This document shows, piece by piece, positions 32,994 through 45,794 of a DNA stretch of 64,000 nucleotides. The notes under the pieces were generated by a model. That model was not told where the DNA came from, searched no databases, and was given only the letters and a program-made list of their open reading frames with translations. Within the stretch, counting starts at the first letter, position 1. Each line of letters starts with the position of its first letter. Source of the DNA: Cystobasidium ongulense (lineage: Eukaryota; Basidiomycota; Cystobasidiomycetes; Cystobasidiales; Cystobasidiaceae). The DNA lies in the NCBI GenBank assembly GCA_022835595.1, contig BQUP01000013.1, positions 186,001 to 250,000 on the forward strand. The letters run 5' to 3'. The position numbers and the translations under genes were made by a program.

Positions 32994-35783
32994 ATGGAGC
33001 ACGAGAGACATGTCGTGAAGATAGAAGGCACGCCTGAACCCCTCAGCGGGCCGTATCACGAAGAACGCGAACAGACGCGTGACTACAAGCCTATGAAGAC
33101 CTTGCCAGTACCGCTGGAATTACTGGTCATAGCTACGCGCTATGTCAACGCAGCACATAGATTGAGCTCTATCATAGCAGCGGGTCACACTCTTTCGGCC
33201 GAGGAAATTCTAAAGCATGATGTGCGGATGGAAGGAGAAGCTGGAAGCGGCGCCACATCAACAACACACCAGACTGGAAGTGTCTATGCAGACTTTATAT
33301 CGACGTACAGAAGGTACATGCTAGGTGCAATCATAGCGTGTGAACATGCTGTACGCCTTGGTGGACCAGACGTGCGGCAGAATCTTCGAGCGCGTCTAAT
33401 GCTGGCGGAGCTTCTAGCGAGGGAAACGCACAACTCGGAACAGACCGAGGAGGTTATTGCAAAGGCAGTGGGTCATCCTGAACGGACTCCGATGGATGCA
33501 ATATTGACCTGATTCTTGTTTCCTCTGCTCAGCTCTCTCTGGCGTCTACGGTCAGCCCATTCCGTTCTTCAAACCATTACTATCAACTGCTGAATCCCCT
33601 ACCTTTGACAGCACGAAAATCTGGCAGACTATCGTTTTCATGCTCTGTACCTTCAAATCGAGCTGTCCCTGTCCAATGGGAACATCAAGTTTGCAAAGAA
33701 TCTCACCAAGAAGACAGCCATTGAAGTTCATCGAGATCACCCTGGTCAAATAGCTTGGTTGTATCGCTTTCAATTTCTCTTCATACGTATCTGTCACTCC
33801 TACGAGCAAGACTATTCGTCTGCTATGGCTGCTTTAGGAGACATGGTCGAACAATCCCACGCTCGCGGACACAGGGAACTCAGCTGGACTTTGCTCACCA
33901 TGCGGGCGCGTCTTGCTGTCTTGAGAGGAGATTCCGAATTAGCGGCCTCTATCATCTCGAAGCTCGCAAAAGATCTCAGTCTTCCTGTCACGGATGCGGA
34001 GGTCCCAGATGCCGATGTCAAACTCATTTCATACGAAATAACGCACGCCGATCCCGAATTGCAAGGCTTGCCTCTCCCATTACTACTTCAATTTCTCGTT
34101 CTTCTTTGCATTCACCAGACAAGTGCCGGGCAGACTACTGCTGCCCGACAGAATATACGACGAGCGCAGTACCTTCTGGACCAGAAGAAGCCTAGCGACG
34201 AAGATACCGACAGTGGCGTAACGGTAAGCTAGGTCTTCCAGCGTTGCATGAAGTGCTCAAGCGATTGACACGTATCCTCACAGCTCGTGCTTCCTGGTAC
34301 GACTGGTTTGGAAGGACGGGAACAAAGTCTTACCATTAGGACTCTCCCACGGAGTGTCTTCTATGCGTACACCTTTCTTATTTCCACCATAGTCCAGCTG
34401 GATCCCATTGGTCGGCAGCCAAAGTGTCTACATTTCGCTGCGGCAGGCCTCGAGCGGCTGATTGAGATGTTGGAATTTGGCTGGGACTTCAGGTCATCCG
34501 AAGTCGTCGAAGGTACGCCTGTGATTGCGCAGTCGGAGGAGGTACATAGCTGATCGACTGCCACACCAGACACGCGCTACGCAGACGGACCGCTAGAGAG
34601 AATCAGAGATCATGTTAAGCAGGTGGCTGCAATAAGAATTGACCTGATGCTGATACAAGGAGATCTGTTGCTCATGAGGTCGAAGTTAGACGATGTGCAC
34701 GCGGTAAGTAAAGACTTTCTCGCGGTCGAGACTGTTTCAAGCTAACGCAACTGGGCTAGATCATCATTGATCTCGTCAATCTTTCGAGATCCTACGATCT
34801 TTGGGAAGCTTACAAGACAAGAATTGTGACGCTTCAAGCAATGTTCTCAGCCTTTCTTGGGGAACTCGAGATGGCCTTTGAGTATTTCACGAAGGTACTA
34901 GAGTGGGCCGATGAGTCCAGCCACCTAGGAATTGTAGCACGCGCCTCGTTGCTTCTGATTCGACTGGCACAAGGCTTCCGTGTGCGGTTGACGGCAAGCG
35001 AAGGCCACACCAGCAGCCCCTCACCGAGGAAAAGACTCTTGACAGATCCGCTTGATCGTCCATCTCCTGCTTCGACCGAAGAAGATGTTTACGAAAACAA
35101 TGAAGATCTCGAAGGCTTCGCGAAGAATATCCTTCGAGACTGCAACAAGCACAACCCATCATTGAGAATACTCGGTTTGATCATCGAAGCACTCGTCAAT
35201 GGCGAAATAAGCAGGGCAAAGTGAGCATCTAAGCACCCCTGGACACTCGATGCTGTCTGAGCTAAGCATTTCTTGGAAAAGGCGGAACTTGTCCCTTGCT
35301 TTACAATTGAGCTCTGATGTCGGTAATCAGCACATCAAACCCATTATACTGGCTCTGTTGGCCTGCCAATTCTCGAATACTCGGAATGACCAAGCTTTCA
35401 AGATGCTTCATTCAGCCCGTAAGCTTGCCTGGAAGCGGTGTCATTTGCGTGGCTGATGCATCAATGTGACCAGATGCCATATGTGCCAGCATGGGTGGCG
35501 CCGACAAGAATAAAGACAAGAACAAGGTGAAGCTCGAGGACGGGCTGATTCTAGCAGAGAACGCAGGACTCGCCAAGCTCGGCCTGTGGACAGGAGATCG
35601 ACTTCTCGGTACGCGAGCGTGCCAGCTCAAATCCAAAGACTTGACTGACTGACTGTTCTGGCATATACAGAGACGTATCAGATGGAGAATCTGGCGTCTA
35701 AGGCTATCAGACAGCAGGAAACGAATGATCGTTACCACCGTGCCTTGGATGCGCAGCAGAAGCTGTGCCAGAAGGCGCTCTGA
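32994..35783 (+). CDS. MAU2: Cohesin loading factor Mau2/Scc4
   Basis: Exons 32994..33467, 33533..33550, 33612..34223, 34284..34512, 34570..34703, 34760..35220, 35267..35418, 35474..35608 and 35671..35783 give 775 aa. Scc4 binds Scc2/NIPBL and targets cohesin loading to chromatin. The protein is an all-helical TPR-like solenoid. Family-like segments are KALSLASTHENLADYRFHAL, ALGDMVEQSHARGHRELSWT, LSSDVGNQHIKPIILALLA, LHSAHAICASMGGADKNK and LAKLGLWTGDRLLETYQ. Exon 2 is only 18 nt, and intron 6 (35221..35266) is 46 nt. Both are needed to keep the helical repeat and frame. Assignment rests on these motifs and overall architecture rather than a single diagnostic residue. Confidence 0.8.
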
Positions 35784-36273
35784 ATGGAGAGGCCTGTCGA
35801 CGTGAAGGCTGAATAACTTTCGGAAGGTGTCCTGTAGCATAGGTAGTTCAAGAAATAGTGCATGACCGATGGCTTCGATGCTTTCTGCAATGCTTTCCTC
35901 ATTAGTAGGCAGTGGATGCACTTGCTGCAAATCACCAGAGCTACCTATCGTGCATCTGTCAAAGACCTGCCTTTATTCTGCGAGTATTTTGGACGTATTC
36001 GGCAATAAACATGGCCGTCAGCAGCAGGCAAGAAGTCGATCACGCCCGCTCACAGCCACCAGCCAGCTTCCCAGTTTGGAGATTCGGACAGCTTTGGCTT
36101 GCGAGCAACACAAGACTGCGAGAGAAGTCTTTGTGAGCTGTCGAAGTCCTCTTCAACCTCGTAGGAACGCCCCGTCCGGCCTCGCTGTCGTTCCTGCTGA
36201 TCCAGTCCGGGGAGCTTGCTATCGCAATTGTGGTGACGCCCGAGCAGCAACAGCAAGCAGCAATACAGTGACC
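35784..36273. promoter_or_regulatory. Upstream region of the Pil1-family gene
   Basis: 490 nt between MAU2 and the Pil1-family gene; an open frame (35869-) runs into the gene without an earlier supported ATG. Presumed promoter/UTR. Confidence 0.45.
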
Positions 36274-39200
36274 ATGTCGGGCTTTCTGTCAAAGTCAAAG
36301 CAGCGGCTGGAGCATACTAGCAAGATCAATGTGGGAGAGTTCAAGGCTCTCCAGTCGCTCTTGAGCCAGGAGAAGACCCTGCTCGGTAGCCATCTGCGGG
36401 TCGCGAATGATCTAAGAAAGGCCTCGCATGCCTTGGACGAGTGGGCTCAGTCTGAAGGGCCGGATCTAGCTGTAAGCACACGCTGCCTATCATATCGGCT
36501 TGCTCGTGGCTTTGTCTCGCTCCCATGCTGACCCTTCTTCCACCGTCGTTGTCGGACACTTTCACCGCCCGCCTTCAACCTGTCCAGGATACTCTTGGGA
36601 AAGTGGCCAAATTGCTGGCCAACGACCTGGCAAAAGCGGAAGAGGAGTATGCAGACCACCTCTCAAACTTCAGAATGTACTTCAAGCAGCTTCGTACACG
36701 GGAAGAGAAGTTTAGCCAGCTCAGGAAGAACAAGGACACCCTACAAGGAAAGATAGATTCAGCCGAAAAGAAGCTCGCGAAGATGAGTCCCGAGCATAAG
36801 GACTTAGGTACCTGGACGCAGAAGCTGTCCGACCTGCGAAAGGAGATGTTGAGCATGGAGAATTCTGTAATTCATGAGGATGCAGCCATTGGCGATTACC
36901 GAAGACAGACGGCCAGGTCTGCAGTTTCACACCAGGTCAGTCAACTATACCAAGATTCAGATGTCACCCCGCTAATTTAAATATTATGCCCATGTTTGCG
37001 ATTCCCAGCTCGCTGCCTTGTGTCAACTCGGAGAGAAAATGACAATTATTGGAGAGCTCGGAAAGCTTTTGACCTACGAAATCAGACTCGACAAAACTGA
37101 ACCAGGAAGCGACAGAATGATGTACAACAGTGAGTAACTTTCTCAGCAAATGCACTGACGAAGAGATGTTGACATAGAACCTACAGGCTTCGACCGCACC
37201 ATGCAAATATACGGAGAGGCACAGACTTGTCTGCACAAAGTTGTCTTTGATGCAAACAACGCAGAACCAGCATACAGTTCCTTGCCTGTCCCATCGCAAG
37301 GCGACTTCGACCAATCTTACGAATATGAGCAAGATGCACAGAATCAAGAATCTGAGCGGCACAGGCACGGCAGTAAGAGAGAAAGTTCCAGCCGGGAGGC
37401 ATCGTTGACCGGCAATGGAGGACAGTACCAAGCTCCTTACAGCGGTCAGCAGCAATCATTTGCAGCTGGACAATCCAACCTCGGCGCTTCCGAAAACGCA
37501 GCTGCCTTCCAACCTTTGTCAACACCCTCGCATGTAGGGTTGGAGAACGACTTTTCAAACGATGTGAACGCGACGTGGCGAGAGCAAGAGGGTACTGCGG
37601 ATCAACATAATCCTTACATCCAATCTCAAGGCATAACAATGCATCCCATACAAGCAATGCCGGATACGAATCATGCTCAGCCTCCATCCGCAAAGCGTGC
37701 AGAGAATCAATCGCGAGAAGATCCGTATGGAGGTGCAGAGTACTCGAGGGAGGAAGAAGACGGCTACAACGAACCAGAATATGTTGATGAAAGCCAGATG
37801 CCACCTCGAATAGAGGAGCCGCCACAGGAGCGTGAGGGCATCACCACTATAGAGGAGGAAACTCGCTCTGCTTTGCAGTCAACAGAAGTATCGTCAAGTA
37901 CCGGCAGAGGGATAGGTGGCTTTTCCAACCCCTCGGCTGTCTCCAGTGATGGAATGCAGCGCCATCAATTACATGATCGACCCGTTCCTCCTGATCCAGA
38001 CCATAGTCAAGATGAAGAATTGCAGCCTGTCGATCACTATGAACCCAATACAGTCAGCCGTAAATATACTGAGATTGCATCGCCTGGCCTGAATGAGGAA
38101 GCGGAGCATTATACTAGGCAAAACTTCGAGCCATCTGGAGATGAGTTATACGGCACTGGCCTTTACGGCGCTACCGCCGGAGCAACGGAAAGCAGAAAAG
38201 ATTTGGAACAAGTCACGGAGCCTCTCAATGTACACCACAACGCCTCTCCTCCCGAGCGTCCTGCAAATATCCCAACGATAACAGAGCCAGAGCCTGTACC
38301 GGCCTACACCGCGGCGCCTACCAGCCAACATGCATCTTCACCTCCCCCGCATGACACGGCTATTCAAACATCTCTGCCGCCGTCGCAGCCAACGTCTGCA
38401 AACACTTCACGCCAAGTATCTCCCCGTCAAGCCCAGTCACCTGATCTGTCAGCAGCCTCTGCTCTCGCAGCGGCAGCAGTTTCCTCAATCAGACCTCGAC
38501 AAGGTGCACAATCATCAAGCAAATCGATCCCCAAACAGCAGAATGTGCCTGCACCACCTCAACACCTCTATACAACAGTCGCGACTTCAAACGGCAAATC
38601 ACCCACCAGCCCTGTCACACCATCTTCACCTACCCGCCGTGACCGAACTCCACCAGTTAAGCAACAATCATATCGTTCAGATCACAAAACTCGTCAGGAC
38701 AGCAACGAAGCTATGGGTAGATCATCTATAGCATACCTGAATGACACGCCTAATTTGGAGCCACCTATGAGAGCTCCACCGCCAGTCAACCTTGGAATGC
38801 CCTTGCCTTCTTCCAGCCCTTACTTCAATCCCTATGCAAATCTGCGCAGTAGTTCGGGTGGACCAGGGGATCATGGCGCATCCGCAGCTGGGGGTGCAAA
38901 TTCTACAAATTCTGGTCGTCCAAAAGGCGCGCGGACTTCAGTGCTCGACACTACGCTGGGCAGCAAACACGGCTTCGACATGCGATCAGTCCAACAAGCA
39001 GCTCATGAGCGTCCTTTACTGCAGCAACCTTCTCCGAATACTAATCTAGGGGCTGTACGAGAAAAGGACTATTCCTATGCGATACGAACTGGCGATGATG
39101 GAGGAGGTCGTCGTCTTGCTGCGGGAGCCTTCAGACGTGCGAATCCTAGCTCCTCATCCATCCCAAGTTTCCGATCCGGCAATGAAGATGCAAGCTCTCC

Positions 39201-39603
39201 TGCACAGCGATTGCGCGACGAATGGCGCCTGAGTCAGCCTGTCGTCCCACAGTCGAATTCAGAGTTTGTAACTCCAGCTCAGACACCAAGCGGACTTCCG
39301 CTCGATACGCCTGGAGGCGGGTATATTGACGCTGGAGATGACATGTATGGTGAACGTGCAGATTCTAGAGCGCCCTTGAGCCATCGTACCTCTGCTATCG
39401 ATGCTCCCATGGACGTCATGCCGAATGACGACCAGAGCCAGAGCGACCTTGCTCATATCGCTGAAGGCAACGAAGAACCAGTTCAGCCGCTTAACGTCAG
39501 AAAGAAGTCGCCTGCTTCGGCTTCTGCAGAGTTCCCTCGACATGCAGAAATTGAAAGTTTCGATGGGCCTAATAGAGGGCAGCCCGATAATCACTTGTCA
39601 TAG
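36274..39603 (+). CDS. Eisosome Pil1/Lsp1-family BAR protein with a long disordered tail
   Basis: Exons 36274..36471, 36588..36935, 37009..37129 and 37187..39603 give 1027 aa. The first 250 or so residues match the Pil1 BAR domain layout: N-terminal basic stretch, LAALCQLGEKMTIIGELGKLL late helix, and charged helices with the REEKFSQLRKNKD pattern. Pil1-type BAR domains bind PIP2 and shape furrow-like plasma-membrane eisosomes. Yeast Pil1 is 339 aa. Here about 770 residues of Gln/Ser/Pro/Glu-rich, probably disordered sequence follow in one large exon, with no second folded domain recognised. The stop at 39601 is followed directly by the CAK1-like gene 243 nt away. Divergent fungal BAR families are similar, so a specific eisosome role is inferred. 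Confidence 0.72.
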
Positions 39604-39846
39604 CCCTGTGAAACCGTCACGTGCTCCTCCATCTGTATCTTTTTACCACATTGTATCCAGGTAGTTCTGTGCGTGTTTCCAACCGAGTGTGAAAGTAGAG
39701 CAACACTAGCCTTTTTGCATACGCCTGCGTCATGGTCTAGGTCAACCACATTCTTAATTCCTGCTGGATACTTGCTTCTAACTTTTGATGATCGAGTTGG
39801 ACGGCTGCACCACTCTCCTTCATGGCAACACTGATGGCAGCAACGC

Positions 39847-41174
39847 ATGGTGAACTTGACTGCAGTGAACACTCGGAAGCCGTCTCAGCTGCTGCAAGAA
39901 GGCGTACTTGAAGGTGAAAGCTTGGAGTTGCAACTGTCGAGCATCTCCGAACATGTCCACTCGCGAGCAGCAACCATTTACTGTGCGCAATCTGAGAAGA
40001 ATGGACAAGTCGCACTCAAAGTAGTCTTTGCACCCGATGTGAGGGAGCCGCACAACATTAAGAAGGGGATCAGGCTGCTGTCGAGGCTCGAGAACCCAAA
40101 CGTGCGCCATGTCGTCCACGCCGCTTTAGAGCTTCTTCACTGATACCTACTCTGTGCAGATCTGCCCACTCTTGAACGCGTACTTTATCGACTCGCATTA
40201 TATCATAGCCCTTCCGTTCTACCGAATCACTCTTCAACATGTACTAGACAATCCCACCTTCGTTCCGGGCCACGATGAAAGTACTTTCGCAACGACAGCT
40301 AAATTGTTGATCAAACAGATGTGCAGCGCTGTTGCAAGCTTGGAGAGCCAGCAGATCGCTCATCGAGACATCTCACCCTCCAATTTCCTCGTCTCTACCA
40401 AGGGACATGTAGTCCTTGCGGATTTCGGTGTGGCGTATGATGCACAAGAGCCTGGGCAAGAAGGAACAAAGAGTCTACAATTCGAATTGGGCACCGGGTG
40501 AGTACACTCCATTACACTCTCGGTCGATCTGCAAGTACATGTAACCTCTTGCTGAACCTATCTGACTCACTGTGCAGACCCTATCGCGCTCCTGAACTTC
40601 TGTTCGGCTCTCGCTCTTACGACCCATTCGCCATTGACAGATGGGCTCTAGGAGCGACAATAGCAAGCTTTTTTACGACAATTGGGCCAACTCGATCGCC
40701 TTCTCCGGACTCGGATGAGCCTCAAATGTCTTTCATGTCAACATTAGCACCGGGGCCAATTGTTCGTTTATCCTTCTTCGAGGGTGGATTTAGCGACTTT
40801 GCTCTCATAGGCAGCATCTTCAAAACTTTGGGCACGCCCAGTCTGAAGACATGGCAGGTGAGCATGTTACTAACCTGTATATTGATTCAAGTACAAGCTA
40901 ATAGGCGTAACTGTTCTTTCAGGACGCGAAAGACCTCCCTGATTTCGGCAAATTTACATATCGGGAATTTCCCTCACTGAACTTGAAGACAGTCTTGCCG
41001 AATCTACCAAAAGACGGGAATGAAACCGAAGGTCCCGTTGAGATAATCATTGATTTCTTACAGTACCCATTCGCTGACCGCCTCAAGGCCAGCGATGCGC
41101 TGAATCATCCATGGCTCCGAATTGCGCAAGGCGAAGCTGAAATGCCACAGGACGCTACAAGCTGGTTTCAATAG
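39847..41174 (+). CDS. CAK1: CAK1-like protein kinase (CDK-activating kinase type)
   Basis: Exons 39847..40101, 40160..40497, 40578..40857 and 40923..41174 give 374 aa. It is a protein kinase with VALKVV (catalytic Lys), HRDISPSN (residues 153-160), ADFG (172-175), GTGPYRAPELLF activation-segment end, and DRWALGATIA. The glycine-rich loop is absent (the equivalent reads SSISEHVHSRAATIY). This absence, the small size and the ISPSN catalytic loop resemble Cak1, the monomeric kinase that phosphorylates the CDK T-loop. Other CMGC-like kinases remain possible. A 46-residue Ser/Pro-containing insert sits after GATIASFF. The gene is convergent with the GST gene, with 101 nt between stops. Confidence 0.65.
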
Positions 41175-41275
41175 ATGCACGAAGCCTTCTTTGGACTTGC
41201 TGGACTATGCCTACAAACACAACCGTTTTCTTATCAGTCACCTGTCTGGGCAGGATCTCCCGAAATGCCGCCTGC

Positions 41276-42392
41276 TCATTCATCGAGTTCGGGGTAGTGA
41301 CGCTGCGAAGAATAGCATCATGTCAGAACTCGCCAAGAAAATCAAAGCACACGGAAATACAAGAATGCTCACGAAGATTCCCGAGCTATATGGCTCGCGC
41401 TTGTCACTCTTCATATACTTGGCGATCTGGGGGGTTGTTCCAATGGTCTTCTTCAGCTTGAAGACCTCGGCATAGGCGCCTTCCGTCTCGAGTCGCTTCA
41501 TCAGATTCGGGAAGGCGAATTGGAGGCCATCAACGATTTGGAATAGAGCCAAGTCGGCGTATGTGACCGAGGTGCCGACAAGATAGCCGGAACCGTTGTT
41601 CTTGATTACATTGTTAAAGTAATCAAAGAACTTTGGGATGCGATTTTCGCGAACATCCTTGGCTTTTCGCTTTGCTTCTTCTTTCTGGTCCTCGTAGTAG
41701 AGCCCTACGGCGACAGGGTGGTGCTAAGGGAGGAAGAAACCTCAATACAAAGTGTCGTAGGCTGATCCGAACTGTCCACTCACAGTATCGTGAATCTCAT
41801 TGTTCAGGTCGAGGATTGTCAAGGTGAGTTCATTGACGTAGAACTTGTCATTGTAGTACTTTCCATTGAGCTTGAGTTCATCCCCAATGTAAAGGAGGAT
41901 ATTTGGCGTTTGTGAGATGACAATCGCCTTGTGCTTCAGGATAGGTGGGGCGAATGCATGCGGGACCCCTGGACCTGTCGCGGATGGATCCTTGATGTAC
42001 TTCATGAATTTTTCGGGATTGAGTTTCTGATTGTAGGGGTGCCTTGCATACTCGAAGGCCTGGCAGGGTCATTTGAACAGTGCTTGCAAGTCAGCGACAT
42101 TGCATAGCGGCTATAGCCAGCTACTAGGGCTTGGCGGGGAAGACGGCTCACCAGGCGGACGAACTCGCCTGATGGAGTGGATCTGGTTAATCAGCAGGCA
42201 AGTACGTGCAGACTGGGGAGTAGTAATGCTACCTACCTCTGCCAGGAATACCTGCGTATGATAAATTATGTCAGCCCGGACTCTGATGCGCATCCGTCGG
42301 CCGGACCGCAACGCACCTGGCCAGTAGTAAAGCGTGAAGTCAGAGTCGGACATTCCCATTTCGCGGTAGTCGGAGTGCTCGTCGTCGGACAT
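41276..42392 (-). CDS. Glutathione S-transferase
   Basis: Exons 42317..42392, 42237..42251, 42152..42168, 41784..42059, 41373..41723 and 41276..41302 give 253 aa. The N-terminal thioredoxin-like domain begins after a 17-residue acidic lead with FTLYYWPGIPGRGEFVRL (Tyr near the start of the fold is the likely glutathione-activating residue). ISQTPNILLYIGDEL follows at the position of the QS motif that contacts glutathione. The all-helical C-terminal domain includes TSVTYADLALFQIVDGL, the conserved SxxADL-type N-capping box. Two micro-exons (15 and 17 nt) encode IPGRG/EFVRL. The layout suggests a sigma/mu/pi-like cytosolic GST, and class cannot be fixed. The last exon codes only RHYPELDE, typical of fungal members. 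Confidence 0.9.
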
Positions 42393-42820
42393 GGTGCCTG
42401 TGCTGATCTGGATGGAATATAATAGTAGTTCGAATCTGCTTGCTGTTGTTGCTTTGGAACAGAAGATGGAAGACTTATTAGCCTATGCCGGCAGGATGCA
42501 GCGTGATCGAGTCTTCCAAAGTATCAAGACAAGGTGTCATGACCAATCCGTTAGAAAGTGGTAGCCGATTCAAAGCCATACCCTTGTACAATATGCTGTG
42601 AACCAGTGATGGTCCGGGGGCTGCAGGTTGGTGGTGAGCTGACTATTCGCCACATCGCCGTGCCAGCACATGCAATTAGAGCTGCACGTGCTTGCTTGGG
42701 TGAATCAATTATTGAAGTGATATGCTTCCGCTTGCACTTTATCATCACTTGACGGGAGTTGGTGCTGGCCACGTCTGCTCTTGTCCCACTGCCATATCCG
42801 ACCACCAACAATCTCCAACC
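42393..42820. promoter_or_regulatory. Divergent promoter region, GST / 2OG oxygenase
   Basis: 428 nt between two divergent starts of possible detoxification genes. A shared bidirectional promoter is plausible; no site recognised. Confidence 0.45.
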
Positions 42821-44500
42821 ATGTCAACGCTCCCCATCGTCGACCTCGACGTCTTTCTGCACGGCGAGCCGGATGCGCGTGCAGCCGAAGCCAGCAAGTG
42901 AGCGGGCGAACAATACTTTGCAGATAGCTATCCAGGTGCACTGACTGTAGTCCCTATTCGCTCCTCAGAACCGCCGACGCTCTCATCAAATACGGCGCTC
43001 TCGTCGTCAAAGACTCGCGAGTCTCCGAGGACGACAATGCCATCTTCCTCGATCTCCTCGAGAACTACTTTGCACAGCCAGACGAAGAACTGCGCAAGGA
43101 CATCAGGCCAGAGTTTGGTTATCAAGGTATGTCGAGGTGCTTGACAGCTTCGGCTCAGTCTACCGTGCTCGGACCGCCGGGCCCACCGAACTTCCTTCCT
43201 GTCAAAATCGAACCGCGGTCACTTTGCTGATGAGCACGCTGTTCACACCTTCCTCCCTCTCTTATGCTCCCTCCAGTCGGTGCAACCCTCGAGAACACAG
43301 AAAAGCCACGATGCAGCCTGGATACCGACTGCCACGAGCTCATTGCCTCGCTCGACTCGTCCGAGCGTCCTCTCGATCTCACTGGCGAATTCAAGGATCC
43401 CAAATGTCGCTTCTTCTGGCGAATGAACAAGAATGAGCTTGACGAGCTGCCAAATGACAATGATGAGCTGACAAATAACATAGAAGGAGATGCCAACAAG
43501 TTTGCTATGCTCAAAGCTCCTAATGTCCTCCCTGCCGCATTTCCAGACTGGAAGGCAAAGATGGGAAAGTGGGGAAATCAGATGCTATCAGCTGTAGACG
43601 ACGTCAACGGCATGCTGGCTGTCGGACTTGGCCTCGAGGAAAGCACTTTCAAGGATCTAGCCAAGTAAGCATATTGAGAAAGTCAAGCTCGAGGGTTGGA
43701 CGCAGCTGACAATCCCAAACTACAACTTCCGACAGGAACGGATCGCATCTACTTGCACCAACGTCCACGAACCTCGAGAAATATGGGAGAAAGGGCGACA
43801 TTTTCGCTGGGTTCCATTCCGATCTCAACTACTTGACCATTCACGGCCGGTCCCGCTACCCCGGTCTGCACATCTGGGGCCGAAACTCTGTATGTTCCTT
43901 ACGCATACACGCGCAATATACGGAATATTATGATTGATCCTTAGCCATGTTGATAGGGCAAGCGTATACAAGTCTCCATGCCGCCTGGGCATCTCCTGGT
44001 CCAAGCAGGAAAGCAGTTAGAGTGGGTCAAAAGGAAAGAAAATGTCCGCTGATCATACTGAAACCTTGGCGTTCACTAGGCATCTGACAGGGGGCTTGAT
44101 ACTTGCTGGCTTTCACGAAGGTGAGCAGCGTCCCAACTGTTATGGGTTTTCTTGACTGAATCAGTCTTCTGCAATATAGTCGTCTGCACCGATGGCACAA
44201 TCGCTGCGATTGAACGCACAAAACGCGAATCACCCGAAAGACCGTTATATCGTATCAGCTCTACATTCTTCTACCATCTATCCCCTCAGGAATTCATCGC
44301 GCCTCTGAAAGAGCTGGAATCCCGGCGTCAGGCTACCATAAGCGCGGATAGAAAGCCAATCCATTACGAGGGTATGTATGTCGGAGAATTAGTTCAAAGG
44401 TATGTCGATAAGATAACATGCTATATATATGCTACATATGGCTACTGACAAAGTGTCTTGTGTTCCGCAGAGAACTGCAGCACATCAAGCTGATGGCGTA
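42821..44500 (+). CDS. 2-oxoglutarate/Fe(II) oxygenase (isopenicillin N synthase-like)
   Basis: Exons 42821..42897, 42969..43126, 43277..43664, 43736..43889, 43957..44021, 44080..44120, 44180..44399 and 44470..44500 give 377 aa. Double-stranded beta-helix dioxygenase: N-terminal LPIVDLDVFL and LIKYGALVVKDSRV, then the iron ligands His and Asp in FHSDLNYLTIHG (about 235 and 237), distal His in LEHLTGG (about 282), and a RISSTFF motif supplying the R-x-S that binds 2-oxoglutarate. It resembles uncharacterised fungal members annotated clavaminate/IPNS-like, and the substrate is unknown. Eight exons, several with phase-2 boundaries, close into one frame. Confidence 0.85.
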
Positions 44501-44563
44501 GTGATTTGGAAGCCTGTGGATCTCGCAATGAAACCTGACCAAGCTTACTTTAAGATGAAGCAG

Positions 44564-45794
44564 TTATTTCTTCTTTCGACTATCACCTTTCCTATCCTTG
44601 TCGTTCCTGCATTTGGATAAACTTTTACGAGACTTTTCCATTTTCCCCTTAACCGCAACTTCGACGACCCACCTCCCCAATTTTCGACCTTTGGGTGATG
44701 ATGACTTAGCCCTACGTCTTCTGGCCTGTTGGCGTTCCTTCAGGATACTTCTGATTTTGGTCTCCGCAGCAGGTGCAGCCTTTTCAACCCATCGCGATGT
44801 AGTCATTGGCGCGAACGGGCTTGAAGAGTCTGTGCTGCTCAACGAAATGATGATTGAATCGATTTTCTGAGGTGTTCTCTCACGAGGCGAGCTTCCGTTT
44901 GATCTCAAGTGGACGCTCGCCTGACTAGGTGCTCGCTGTCTCGTAGGAGATGGACTTGAAAGGGGAGACGTGGGCGCTGGACTCGACCTTAGTGGACTCG
45001 AGATTAAAGGCTCGGCATAGGCAGTCACCTTTCTAGCAGTACGATGATTCAACGCCACTACTTCATCTTCATCTTCAGTTTCCTCAGAACTCGACTCTAC
45101 TAATTTGTTGCTCCTCAGCAGCGCGTGCGCTCGAGTAACCCCCGCTTCTCCACCCATAAATGGTGCTCGTCCAGAGATGACATTGGCATCTGCACAGAAG
45201 ACAATGTTGACAGATCAGCTCAATATCACGTAAGAAGTCAGATCCCGCAACATATTTCTCTTACCTCTAGCTGCAGCCCCCAAATTCTCCTGACGTCCCC
45301 GGCGATAGCTATACGGTTCTGTCGAATTAGCACACCGTTGTCAGCTAAAACTGTCCCAGCGCTGGATGGTCTTGTCTGAGGACCACGAAAGGAAGCGTAT
45401 GTGCAATGCTGGAGCTGCAAGGTATCGACACTTCCGATCATCCTCGTCACGCTGCGACTTACTATGCTCGACCGGCGCATATATCCTGTTTCCGTGGTAT
45501 TGTACTTCTGATGATGCTGGCGATGTCGGAGGTACCGATGAGTATTCGGCTTCTATTTCTCTCTCATTTTTCGCAATCACCAGCTGATTTCTCATTTTCC
45601 TTCTGCCGGCTTTCGCCTTCGCTACTTTCAGCTGCAGTACCTTGACACTCTCCGCTTTCTCCGGGCTCCTCTTCCCGCTGATACTGTTACAGAAGACTCT
45701 TGGTAAGAACTGGAAAGTATCGACCGCAGTGCAGGCCTAAGCAATGAGACATTACTGACCGGCGTCGTTTTTCAGCTTGATTGTGTTTGGCCAT
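44564..45794 (-). CDS. Unrecognised basic/acidic disordered protein
   Basis: Exons 45760..45794, 45463..45683, 45265..45318 and 44564..45189 give 311 aa. I do not recognise it. The N-terminus is basic (MAKHNQAEKRRR), followed by a Lys/Glu helical stretch (about residues 12-60). A conserved-looking core spans about 85-130 (YSYRRGRQENLG, VISGRAPFMGGEAGVTRAHALL). An acidic patch (SSSEETEDEDE), Ser/Pro-rich linker and a very Lys/Arg-rich C-terminus ending RKKK follow. Composition suggests a nuclear or nucleolar protein (inference). It converges on the oxygenase gene, 63 nt apart. Confidence 0.62.

Noticed and set aside
37181-37825. Minus-strand open frame of 214 codons
   Set aside because: Antisense to the large low-complexity exon of the Pil1-family gene; long shadows are expected in such composition.
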